This document shows, piece after piece, positions 32,720-42,511 of a DNA stretch of 64,000 nucleotides. The position numbers and the translations under genes were made by a program. The stretch comes from JBAZOY01 sp041648505 (GTDB lineage: Bacteria > Desulfobacterota > Syntrophia > Syntrophales > CG2-30-49-12). The first letter of the stretch is position 1. Every line of letters begins with the position of its first letter. The notes beneath the pieces were generated by a model that had not been told where the DNA came from, did not search any database, and worked only from the letters and a program-made list of their open reading frames with translations. The DNA is taken from contig JBAZOY010000001.1 of NCBI GenBank assembly GCA_041648505.1, positions 1-64,000 of the forward strand, read 5' to 3'.

Positions 32720-33787
32720 ATGGGGATGAATATACAAATACAAAAAATTGCAATTTACGGTGCAGGCGGGTTTGGCAGAGAGATCGCCTGGCTTGCCGAA
32801 TCATGTAGGAACCAATCCTGCGAGGTGGTTTGTTTTATTGATGATAGTCCTGCACAACAAGGTAAAGCAGTAAATGACATCCCTGTCATGAGTCTGGAAG
32901 AAGCTTCACAGTTGATGCCAACAGCAAAAGTAGTCAGCGCGATTGGCTCTCCTGGTGTCCGTAAGGTTCTAATGGAAAAAGTTAAACAGGCGGGTTTTGA
33001 ATTCGGGATCTTAATTCATTCCCGAACTGAAATGTCCCGTTGGATTAAAATCGGTAAGGGTACCATTATATGTGCCGGTTGTATTCTTACCACTAACATA
33101 ACATTGGGAAAACACGTCCAGATTAATCTGGATTGCACAATCGGACACGACGTGATAATGGAGGACTACGCTACCTTAGCGTCCGGTGTTCATGTATCGG
33201 GTTGTGTTCATCTGGGTAAACGGGTTTATGTTGGTACGGGTGCAGTAATCATCAATGGTACCCAAGATAAACCCATTATTATCGGCGACGATGCAATAAT
33301 CGGTGCTGGCGCCTGTGTAATTAAATCTATCCCGCCAGGTACTACCTGCGAGGGGAGTGCCTGCAAAACCCCTTTGGTAAAACTGACATTATCTGATAGA
33401 TTTGCAAACTGGCAATATCCAGAGATTGAAGAGGGGAAGCTCACAAAGTACAACTGGCTGGTGCAACATAAGAGCAATTTGAAGCTGGGTTATAAAACCG
33501 ATATTGGAGCGTTTGTATATATAAATGCCAAAAATATTGTAGTTATTGAAGATTACGTGCAGGTAGGATCTCACTGTTCAATCTATTCCATATCAACAAT
33601 AGACAATAAAGAAGGAAAAGTGGTTTTGAAGGAAAACTGTAAAATAGGGAGTCATAGTCTTATTATGCCGGGTGTAACGATTGGAGAAAATTCTATTGTC
33701 GGCGCTTTCAGTTTCGTTAATCGAGATATCCCTGACAATGTTATCGCCATGGGAATACCGGCAAAGGTTATTAGAAGAATTATATAA
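32720..33787 (+). CDS. PglD-like sugar N-acetyltransferase fused to a second hexapeptide acyltransferase
   Basis: Residues 1-215 match the PglD/NeuD family: an N-terminal Rossmann-like UDP-binding domain (IAIYGAGGFGREIAWLAES) and a left-handed beta-helix with the catalytic histidine in CTIGHDVIMEDYATLASG. After a hinge (about 215-245, with YPEIEEGKLTKYNWLVQHK) comes a second helix of hexapeptide repeats: LGYKTDIGAFVYINAKN, EDYVQVGSHCSIYS, KIGSHSLIMPGVTIGENS and VNRDIPDNVIAMGIPAKV. That second domain is usually a separate acyltransferase next to DegT aminotransferases. PglD acetylates the C4 amine of the 4-amino-4,6-dideoxy sugar using acetyl-CoA. The fused domain might acylate another position. 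Length 355 aa compares with about 200-215 for PglD alone. Confidence 0.8.
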   Translation: MGMNIQIQKIAIYGAGGFGREIAWLAESCRNQSCEVVCFIDDSPAQQGKAVNDIPVMSLEEASQLMPTAKVVSAIGSPGVRKVLMEKVKQAGFEFGILIHSRTEMSRWIKIGKGTIICAGCILTTNITLGKHVQINLDCTIGHDVIMEDYATLASGVHVSGCVHLGKRVYVGTGAVIINGTQDKPIIIGDDAIIGAGACVIKSIPPGTTCEGSACKTPLVKLTLSDRFANWQYPEIEEGKLTKYNWLVQHKSNLKLGYKTDIGAFVYINAKNIVVIEDYVQVGSHCSIYSISTIDNKEGKVVLKENCKIGSHSLIMPGVTIGENSIVGAFSFVNRDIPDNVIAMGIPAKVIRRII

Positions 33788-33789
33788 TC

Positions 33790-35007
33790 ATGAATAAGAA
33801 AATAATCCCGAATAAAGATACCCGTTCTGTTCCGTCTTCTCCATGGCCATGTTTTGATCAAGATGAGATTGAAGCAGCAGTGGCAGTGTTAAGATCAGGA
33901 AAGGTCAATTATTGGACCGGTGAGGAAGGGCGGTTATTTGAAAAGGAATTTGCTAAATTCATAGATGTCGAACATGCAGTGGCCTTGATGAACGGTACGG
34001 TAGCTCTGGAAGCGATCCTTTATGCCTTTGAAATAACTTCAGGCGATGAAGTCATTGTTACTCCAAGGTCTTTTATTGCTTCTGTAAGCTGTGCTGCTCT
34101 CCGGGGCGCAAAGCCTGTATTCGTAGATGTGGATGTCAACAGCCAGAACATTACTGCCGAAAACATTGAAAAGGCGATAACACCAAAGACAAAAGCCATC
34201 ATTGCCGTTCATCTTGCCGGGTGGCCATGCGATATGGATGCTATTAAGACATTGGCAGATAGATACAATCTTCGTATAATTGAGGATTGTGCTCAGGCCC
34301 ACGGGGCACAATATAAAGGTAAGATGGTCGGTTCTTTCGGCGATGCGGCAGCCTTTTCATTCTGCCAGGATAAAATCATGACCACGGGCGGTGAAGGTGG
34401 TATGGTTACCACAAACAACAGAAAAATTTGGGAAAAGATCTGGTCTTACAAAGATCATGGTAAAAGCTACGATGCAGTCCATAATTGCAACCACCAGCCT
34501 GGTTTTTACTGGCTCCATAACAGCTTCGGAACAAACTTGCGAATGACGGAGCTGCAGTCAGCCATCGGACGCATACAGTTGCGCAAACTTCCCCATTGGC
34601 TTAAAATAAGAAGACGAAATGCTCAGCTCTTGACAGAAGGATTCTCAAAAATTACTGCCCTCAGGGTAACAAAACCGCGCGAAGATGTTAACCACGCATA
34701 TTACAAATACTATGTCTTCGTACGCCCGGAGATCTTAAAAACAGATTGGAATCTGGACCGTATCATGAATGCCATTATTACCAATGGTATCCCCTGCTTC
34801 AGCGGTAGTTGCAGTGAGATATACCTGGAAAAAGCTTTTGATCAACCAGGGTTGCGACCACCAGAAAGATTACCGGTAGCAAAAGAGCTGGGAGAAACAA
34901 GCTTGATGTTTTTAGTCCATCCGACATTGACCGAAGAAGATATGCATAACGTCACTGAAGTAGTAAAGGATGTTTTTGCCATAGCAACAAAGTCCACCTC
35001 GCAGTAG
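33790..35007 (+). CDS. DegT/DnrJ/EryC1 sugar aminotransferase (PglE-like)
   Basis: A PLP enzyme of the DegT family (405 aa): WTGEEGRLFEKEFAKFIDVE, NGTVALEAIL, DEVIVTPRSFIASVSCA, IEDCAQAHGAQYKGKMVGSF and the cofactor lysine in FSFCQDKIMTTGGEGGM. It would add the 4-amino group to a UDP-4-keto-6-deoxy-GlcNAc, using glutamate, before acetylation by the upstream PglD-like protein. The 4-keto substrate would come from the PglF-like dehydratase at 38.4 kb. It begins 2 bases after the acetyltransferase. After its stop the locus breaks down into debris and toxin-antitoxin genes. Confidence 0.85.
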   Translation: MNKKIIPNKDTRSVPSSPWPCFDQDEIEAAVAVLRSGKVNYWTGEEGRLFEKEFAKFIDVEHAVALMNGTVALEAILYAFEITSGDEVIVTPRSFIASVSCAALRGAKPVFVDVDVNSQNITAENIEKAITPKTKAIIAVHLAGWPCDMDAIKTLADRYNLRIIEDCAQAHGAQYKGKMVGSFGDAAAFSFCQDKIMTTGGEGGMVTTNNRKIWEKIWSYKDHGKSYDAVHNCNHQPGFYWLHNSFGTNLRMTELQSAIGRIQLRKLPHWLKIRRRNAQLLTEGFSKITALRVTKPREDVNHAYYKYYVFVRPEILKTDWNLDRIMNAIITNGIPCFSGSCSEIYLEKAFDQPGLRPPERLPVAKELGETSLMFLVHPTLTEEDMHNVTEVVKDVFAIATKSTSQ

Positions 35008-35170
35008 CGATCAAGCTTACAAGCTAACCAACTGACAAGTTTGCGTACCGACAAGGTTGCTACGCTGGACCACACTTTCATATTATTCTTCTCTATAAGA
35101 TGATAAATTGTGGTAGCCCTGCCCCTTAAATTAAGGAATCTTAAAGAAGAGATTTATGGAGGAGAAGTCA

Positions 35171-35224
35171 ATGAAATTTTTTAACTTTGAGATAGTTATC
35201 GAAGCTTCAGGTACCTGCCTTTGA
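35171..35224 (+). pseudogene. HicB-family antitoxin remnant (start only)
   Basis: A strong GGAGGAG (35158-35164) precedes ATG 35171, and the frame begins MKFFNFEIVIE, the usual opening of long-form HicB antitoxins. After eleven residues the match is lost at the junction with the capF fragment, and a TGA follows at 35222-35224. Confidence 0.5.
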
Positions 35225-35459
35225 TGATCTTTTTATCCAGAGATTATATGCAACCTGCCTTTCATACATTGATGGTTCTAATTTCGCCTACAGTCTTGAT
35301 CTGAAGTCAGACAATCGCGGTTGCCTGGCGGAGTTTCTAAAGTCGCCTTCCTTCGGCCAGATTTTCATTTTCCGGACAAATCCAGGTATCATGCACGGCA
35401 AAGGAGAAGATGAACGTGAAATTCATCGGAGCGGTCGGCGGGGTTTAGCCTGGCACTAA
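35208..35459 (+). pseudogene. internal fragment of capF (linker and start of cupin domain)
   Basis: In the frame beginning near 35208 the codons read QVPAFDDLFIQRLYATCLSY, then IDGSNFAYSLDLKSDNRG, CLAEFLKSPSFGQIFIF and TNPGIMHGK. This matches staphylococcal CapF in the region LDNLFEKDLYSTYLSYL, FSYPL, DDRGSFTEFIKTPDRGQ and KPGITKG at many invariant positions. There is no start codon. The match ends at about 35402, just where the metal-binding HxH of the cupin should follow. The frame then runs through unrelated sequence to TAA at 35457. The first 33 codons of capF lie at 28462, fused to a capE tail, so capF has been split and mostly deleted. Confidence 0.8.
35410..35448 (+). pseudogene. possible start of a metallo-beta-lactamase-fold gene
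   Basis: AAGGAGA precedes ATG 35410 and the twelve codons read MNVKFIGAVGGV, then TAG. Metallo-beta-lactamase-fold nucleases commonly start MKxxFxGAxGxVTGS. If real, the gene was cut just before the TGS turn. The match is short, so this call is tentative. Confidence 0.35.
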
Positions 35460-35468
35460 TTTTTGTTC

Positions 35469-35502
35469 TTGACAGAGACGTTTCTTGATTATATGATCAT
35501 AT
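35469..35502 (+). promoter_or_regulatory. sigma70-type promoter with palindromic operator for the toxin-antitoxin pair
   Basis: TTGACA at 35469-35474 and TATGAT at 35492-35497 are separated by exactly 17 bases, a near-consensus promoter. A perfect 12-base palindrome, ATATGATCATAT (35491-35502), covers the -10 box. Antitoxins of this type repress their own operon by binding such a palindrome. Transcription would start near 35504, giving a short leader before ATG 35528. Confidence 0.7.
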
Positions 35503-35527
35503 CAAATTATCAAGAATGGGGTCCATT

Positions 35528-35794
35528 ATGCTTCAGATTACAGCCACTGAACTGGCCCGGAAATTCAAGCAGATGATGAATCTGGTCGAATTTCAGGGAG
35601 AAGAATTGATCATTATCCGCAATAACCATCAGGTGGCCAGGATCATACCGGGGCCGGCAACAATGACGGCTCTCGAAGCCATGTCGGATCTTTACCGGAC
35701 CTTACCTGAGGATGCGGGGGAGACATGGATGAAAGACAGCCGGGAAGGCGCTACGACCGATCTCTCCGAGGTGCGTGATCCTTGGGCTTCCTGA
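35528..35794 (+). CDS. Phd/YefM-family antitoxin
   Basis: The N-terminal half has the Phd/YefM fold: MLQITATELARKFKQMMNLV, then EELIIIRNNHQVARIIPG. The C-terminal part (DLYRTLPEDAGETWMKDSRE) is the toxin-binding tail. It would bind the palindromic operator upstream and neutralise the PIN toxin. ATG 35528 is chosen over 35516 because GGGG (35518-35521) forms a properly spaced ribosome site and the promoter leaves too short a leader for the first ATG. The stop overlaps the toxin start by 13 bases. Confidence 0.8.
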   Translation: MLQITATELARKFKQMMNLVEFQGEELIIIRNNHQVARIIPGPATMTALEAMSDLYRTLPEDAGETWMKDSREGATTDLSEVRDPWAS

Positions 35795-36186
35795 TCGATA
35801 CCTGTATTTGGGTGGCCGTCGAGCGGGGCGCTTTAGCCCCGTCAGACGTCGCGCTATTCACCGGTACGGAGGCCGTTTACATTTCACCCGTCACTATTGC
35901 AGAGTTGAAATTCGGCGCCGAGAACACGTCCAACCTGAACATCCGCCAGAAGCGTCAGGCGGCCATTTACCGGCTGAAACGAAAGCCCATTCTGCGCATC
36001 GATGAGACCACCGGAGAAATTTTCGGCAGCCTGGCCGCCCAGATGAAGGCATTTGGACTCCAGCATCGACACCGGGTGCAGGATTTGTGGCTCGCCAGTC
36101 AGGCGATACAGCACGGTTTGACCTTACTCACCTATAATGGGAAAGATTTCATGGATATTCCGGGATTATCTCTACGTGTTCTATAA
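35782..36186 (+). CDS. PIN-domain (VapC-type) ribonuclease toxin
   Basis: A 134-residue PIN-domain protein beginning at TTG with MGFLIDTCIWVAVERG. The acidic metal ligands are visible as D6 (LIDTC), E41 (TIAELKFG), D101 (HRVQDLWLA) and D122 (NGKDF). VapC toxins cleave tRNA or rRNA when free of antitoxin. The TTG start overlaps the antitoxin stop, so expression is coupled. No damage is visible. The pair may be a functional addiction module inside the glycan locus. Confidence 0.85.
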   Translation: MGFLIDTCIWVAVERGALAPSDVALFTGTEAVYISPVTIAELKFGAENTSNLNIRQKRQAAIYRLKRKPILRIDETTGEIFGSLAAQMKAFGLQHRHRVQDLWLASQAIQHGLTLLTYNGKDFMDIPGLSLRVL

Positions 36187-36345
36187 GGGGATAACAGAGG
36201 CCCTGGCAGTGAGCGTGTCAGACTTGAGATTTTCCAGGTAAAACAAAAAATGACGAGGAGATCGTTCGGGAATTACTTAACTGCTAAATTAATATGTGTG
36301 TATTTTTCTCTTGCATAATTTGCAACATGGCTGCATATTATCTGC

Positions 36346-37515
36346 ATGTGGATCACAAGACATTCTGAAAATTTACTCCACCGCATGGTAGAACAGTTCC
36401 CGGCCGTGATTATAACGGGCGCACGGCAGACAGGGAAGACCTCGATCCTGCGGCGGATGTATCCGGAGGCTTCTTTCCTCAGCCTCGATCTTCCGGCCAA
36501 TGCCGAAGCGGCCCTTACCGCGCCGGAACAACTGCTGGAGCAATACCCGGAACCGGTGATCATCGACGAAATCCAATACGCTCCTTCTTTGCTGCGGCAT
36601 CTCAAGTACCGGATAGACCGGAATCGGTCCCCGGGGCAGTATTTCCTCACGGGATCCCAGGTGTTTCAGCTCATGCAGGGTGTTTCGGAGAGCCTCGCCG
36701 GCCGGTGCGCGGTTTTGAGCCTGCACACCCTTTCCAGGGCGGAATTGCTGGATGCCGGCTGGACGATTGAAGAAACGTCCTATATCTTCCTGGGGGGATA
36801 TCCGGAGCTGCACGTGGGGGCCGAGGCGGCGTTATGGTTTCCTGCCTATGTGGCAACCTATCTGGAACGGGATGTGCGCAACATTTTGCGGGTTGTGGAA
36901 CTAAGGGATTTTAATCGGTTCATCCGTGCCTGTGCCCTCCGGACATCGCAGGTCCTCAATTATTCCGACATCGCCAGGGATGTCGGGATCGCACCCAACA
37001 CCGCCCGTAAATGGCTCAACCTTCTGCAGACATCGGCCGTTGTCGCCCTGATCGAGCCGTATTGGGGAAATCGAACAAAGCGGTTGATCAAGGCGCCAAA
37101 GCTGGTTTTCCTGGACACCGGGCTGGCGGCATTTCTGGCCGGATTTCGTTCTGAGGAGGCGTTGTTTGCCTCCTCTCTGGCAGGCGCTTTCTGGGAGTCT
37201 CATGTTTTCGGACAAATCGTCAAGCAGAGCGCATCAGAGGGGAACGACTCAGTGGTGCACTATTGGCGCACCGCCAACGGCGCGGAAGTCGATCTGGTCA
37301 TCGAGCAGGCGGGAGGTATGGCCCTGGCCATCGAGTGCAAATGGAAAGAGCACCCCAACATCACGGATGCGGCCGGCCTTCGGGCTCTGGAAGCGGTGGA
37401 GAAGGGCCGCATCAAGGAAAAATTCATCCTGTGCCGCACAAAGGTGACCTACAAGCTTGCTGATGGGACTTGGGTTATGAACATGAAGCAATTCTTCGAA
37501 AAGTCATGGATATAA
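36346..37515 (+). CDS. AAA_14/DUF4143 ATPase
   Basis: Residues 15-130 are an AAA_14 ATPase: the Walker A loop GARQTGKTS starts near residue 25, Walker B is EPVIIDEIQYAPSLL, and YFLTGSQVF is the sensor-1 strand. Residues about 190-360 form the DUF4143 domain with LNYSDIARDVGIAPNTARKW (helix-turn-helix) and a PD-(D/E)xK-like nuclease core: GAFWESHVFGQI, YWRTANGAEVDLVIE and IECKW. Such proteins are common, scattered and of unknown function, perhaps DNA-directed. It is a free-standing gene with no clear Shine-Dalgarno; 160 bases upstream and 119 downstream are non-coding. The 3' gap contains GGGGGTCAGGTCTTG, a sequence I associate with dispersed repeats. Confidence 0.85.
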   Translation: MWITRHSENLLHRMVEQFPAVIITGARQTGKTSILRRMYPEASFLSLDLPANAEAALTAPEQLLEQYPEPVIIDEIQYAPSLLRHLKYRIDRNRSPGQYFLTGSQVFQLMQGVSESLAGRCAVLSLHTLSRAELLDAGWTIEETSYIFLGGYPELHVGAEAALWFPAYVATYLERDVRNILRVVELRDFNRFIRACALRTSQVLNYSDIARDVGIAPNTARKWLNLLQTSAVVALIEPYWGNRTKRLIKAPKLVFLDTGLAAFLAGFRSEEALFASSLAGAFWESHVFGQIVKQSASEGNDSVVHYWRTANGAEVDLVIEQAGGMALAIECKWKEHPNITDAAGLRALEAVEKGRIKEKFILCRTKVTYKLADGTWVMNMKQFFEKSWI

Positions 37516-37634
37516 ATACATAAATAGGGAAAAATGGGGGTCAGGTCTTGAAATTTAGCGTTTTGCGGGGGGCAGCATAGGGTAAGGTCTTACCACAATT
37601 TTTCCCTTGCTTTTTATATCAGTTCAGGTATAAG

Positions 37635-37856
37635 ATGCTCATGACAAATCCAGAAGAAAAGCCACTCGCATGGTTGGGTAGCAGCAAAAAAGACTTGATG
37701 GCCCTGCCGATGGGTATTCGCAAATTCTTTGGTCATGCCTTGGACTTTGCCCAACGAGGAGAGCGGCACGATGCAGCCAAAGTTCTTAAAGGATTCGGGG
37801 GCGCGGGCGTATTGGAGATCGCGGAGAAACTGTCAAAGGAGATGCGAGATGACTAA
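37635..37856 (+). pseudogene. RelE/HigB-like toxin with an internal in-frame deletion
   Basis: The first 55 residues are those of the phage-derived RelE/Gp49-type toxins: PLAWLGSSKKDLMALP, then RKFFGHALDFAQRGERHDAA and VLKGFGGAGVLEI. The full-length family (about 120 aa) continues with a YRAVYTVRF core and an FQKKS catalytic strand. Here the sequence jumps directly to AEKLSKEMRDD, which is the usual C-terminal end. About 45-50 residues, including the catalytic core, have thus been removed without breaking the frame. The product is probably non-toxic. Its stop overlaps the antitoxin start by 8 bases, as in intact pairs. Confidence 0.75.
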
Positions 37857-38184
37857 GCGCATAATTGATGGCATTGAAGTTGAGATTAGTTCCGGCAACG
37901 TCTTCGCCGACGTTGGCTTGCCCGATGCGGATAAACTGAAAATCAAATCGGGGCTCGTGATTGAGATCACCAAGGCGGTGCGCAATCTTGGCCTGTCGCA
38001 AGAGGAAGCTGGTCACCGTATGGGGTTGCCTCAACCCAAACTATCCGGTCTGCTCCGTGGCGATTTTTCCAACGTATCTGAACGGAAATTGATGGATTGC
38101 TTGAACCGGTTAGGCTACGACATTGAAATCAAGGTCAGGCCGGCAACTGCGCCGGTTGGACATCTGATGCTGGCCATTAATTAA
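37849..38184 (+). CDS. XRE-family antitoxin (HigA-like, HTH_37)
   Basis: A 111-aa protein reading MTKRIIDGIEVEISSGNVF, ADVGLPDADKLKIKSGL and the helix-turn-helix LGLSQEEAGHRMGLPQPKLS, followed by LLRGDFSNVSERKLMD. It matches the antitoxins paired with RelE/Gp49 toxins. AAAGGAG within the toxin frame serves as its ribosome site, so the true start is ATG 37849 and not the longer frame from 37729. It appears intact although its toxin is deleted. It may remain as an autoregulator or orphan antitoxin. Confidence 0.8.
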   Translation: MTKRIIDGIEVEISSGNVFADVGLPDADKLKIKSGLVIEITKAVRNLGLSQEEAGHRMGLPQPKLSGLLRGDFSNVSERKLMDCLNRLGYDIEIKVRPATAPVGHLMLAIN

Positions 38185-38420
38185 AGCAGAAAGGAAAGGC
38201 TTTCATCATTGCCAAGGCAGGAAAGCCGCCGGTAAAAGTTTCGCCCCTATCTGAAGAAGAGCGAAAAGGCGGTGAAAAGCTGGGATTTATGGCGGGTGAG
38301 ATTTCTGTTCCTGACGATTTTGATTCACTGGGGATGCCGGAGATTATGCTACTTTTCGAGAATGATATGATAGATTCAATTAAGGCGATGAAGAAGGTAA
38401 TGTCTGAAGCAGTACGATGA
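38185..38420 (+). pseudogene. 5'-truncated Phd/VapB-type antitoxin remnant
   Basis: Without a start codon, the frame reads KAFIIAKAGKPPVKVSPLS, then KLGFMAGEISVPDDFDSLGM and PEIMLLFEND before running to TGA at 38418. This is the C-terminal two-thirds of the Phd antitoxins whose usual form is (P)FIIAKAGKPVAKV..., LGFLKGQI and VPDDFD. The N-terminal DNA-binding part is missing, and the fragment joins the XRE gene at 38184. No toxin partner is left. Confidence 0.7.
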
Positions 38421-38430
38421 AAGGAAGAAA

Positions 38431-40367
38431 GTGAACCAGGATTATCTGCCAGTTTCACATACAATTTTTGAAAAAATATTCCAAAGGAGCCGTCTGAAAA
38501 GAACACTGTTCTTTTTGGTCCTGGATGCAGTTATTTTTAGCCTGGCCCTTTATGTCTCCTTTTATCTCCGCTTTGAAGGGATTATTCCAAAGAGTTTCCT
38601 GGAAAAGTTTTTTATATATCTTCTCTTATTCGTGGGCATCAAGATCGTTATTTTCTACTTTTTTCAAATCTACCGGTTTAGCTGGTCCTATGTGGGAACC
38701 TACGAACTTGTAAAGATATTTAAGGTTCAGACTCTGGGTTCATTGATTATTTCCGCCATTGTCCTGTCTCTCGCCTATGACGAACAAGAACTCTTCCGTG
38801 GTTTTCCTCGCTCAATATTCTTGATAGATTATGCCCTCTCACTCCTTATGGCTGGAGGGTTGAGGATTTCCAAACGTGTTTATCTTCAGTCCAGAAAACG
38901 CCCTGTAACTGCGCAAAAGAGGACATTGATCATCGGGGCCGGGAATGCAGGTGAACAGATTGTGAGGGATATGAAGAGGACAAAAGAATCACCTTACCTG
39001 CCGGTTGCCTTTATAGATGACGATCCTGCAAAACAGAAGGTCTCCATACACGGCGTTGAGGTTGTCGGAAGAAGAGAGCATATCCTGAAAATTTCAAAGA
39101 AGTTTGATGTGGAGTTAGCCGTTATTGCTACGCCTTCAGCTCCTTCCAGAGAGATCAGGGATATTGTCTCTTACCTTCATAAAGCAGGGATAAATGAGAT
39201 TCATATTATACCGGGCACCAGAGAGATTATGTCCAGAAATATAAGTATTCTGGATATCAAAAAGGTTGATCTGGAGGATCTGCTGGGGCGAGAACCTGTA
39301 AAGATTGAATACAGCCAGGTAGAGGCTGATCTAAAGGGTAAGAGAATTCTGATAACAGGGGCAGGAGGCTCCATCGGTTCGGAACTTGTCAGGCAGGTTT
39401 CTCAGTTTGACCCGCAAATGCTTATACTTTTAGACTTTGATGAAACAGCTCTTTTTGATATAAACAGGGAAATAAAAGATCTTCATCCGGATCTTTCTCT
39501 TCATTCCTTACTGGGAAACATTCTGGACAGGGATAAGATGGAATCTATTTTCAGTAATTTTGTTCCCCAAATAGTGTTTCATGCCGCAGCGTATAAACAT
39601 GTTCCTATAATGGAGGATTTTCCCGATGAGGCTGTCAGGGTAAATATCATGGGGACAACTATCATGGCTGAACTTTCCCGCAAGAACGGGGCAGAGAAGT
39701 TTATCTTCATTTCTACAGACAAGGCGGTTAATCCAAGCAGTGTTATGGGTGCCAGCAAGAGAGTGGCCGAAATGGTGATAACGAACCTCAACCACGAAGA
39801 GTCCACTAAATTTTTAGCTGTCCGTTTTGGTAACGTCGTAGGAAGTCAGGGTAGTGTTATTCCTGTATTCCAGGAACAGATTAAAAGAGGTGGCCCGGTA
39901 ACCGTCACTCATCCTGATATGAAGCGTTATTTCATGACCATTCCGGAGGCAGTTCTTTTAGTCTTGCAGGCCGGCACCATGGGACAGGGCGGAGAAGTCT
40001 TTGTACTGGATATGGGTGAACCGGTGAAGATATACGATGTAGCCTGTGAACTTATAAGGCTTTCAGGCCTTGAACCATATAAGGATATACCCATTGTTTT
40101 TAGTGGCATACGACCAGGGGAGAAACTTTACGAAGAACTTTTGACCGCGGAGGAAGGTGTTGAGTCTACCGCTCATCCCAAGATATTCAAGGCAAAAATA
40201 AAAGATTCCATATCTCGGGACATACTATTCAAAAAAATCGAAGCCTTAAAAAATTTTGCTCAACTCCAGGATAGTTCGGGAATCGTACAAACCATCCATG
40301 AGATTATTCCTAACTATAAAGGTTATTCTACACAGACAGATCACTATGGTGGTAAGTTGAGGATATT

Positions 40368-40371
<4 letters not shown>
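38431..40371 (+). CDS. UDP-GlcNAc 4,6-dehydratase, membrane type (PglF/WbpM-like)
   Basis: The 646-aa protein has four N-terminal membrane helices (about 25-145), a CoA_binding_3 Rossmann domain ([15 protein letters not shown] near 168) and a C-terminal SDR domain with [17 protein letters not shown] near 306. The active site is [20 protein letters not shown], in which M439 and K443 replace Tyr/Lys, as in PglF and WbpM. It converts UDP-GlcNAc to UDP-2-acetamido-2,6-dideoxy-4-keto-D-glucose, the substrate of the PglE-like gene at 33.8 kb. GTG 38431 is the start, preceded by AAAGGAAGAAA. The 3' end overlaps gmd by 4 bases. Confidence 0.85.
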
Positions 40372-42456
<2,085 letters not shown>

Positions 42457-42511
42457 AAAAGAATCTAAGTAAAAAATATCTCCTTTTTTCAACCTTTTGC
42501 AAAGGTGCCGC

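Larger units (their letters stand above)
35008..35468 (+). other. gene graveyard between the PglE-like gene and a toxin-antitoxin pair
   Basis: The first 150 bases show nothing recognisable. The rest holds three joined gene fragments: a HicB-type start, an internal capF segment and what looks like the first twelve codons of a metallo-beta-lactamase-fold gene. Each is described separately. No full coding region is present. This arrangement suggests several successive illegitimate recombination events at one spot. Confidence 0.75.

Noticed and set aside
42457..42511. Bidirectional terminator between fcl and queC
   Set aside because: There is a small hairpin (ACCTTT-TGC-AAAGGT) but no T-run after it in either direction, so I do not call it.
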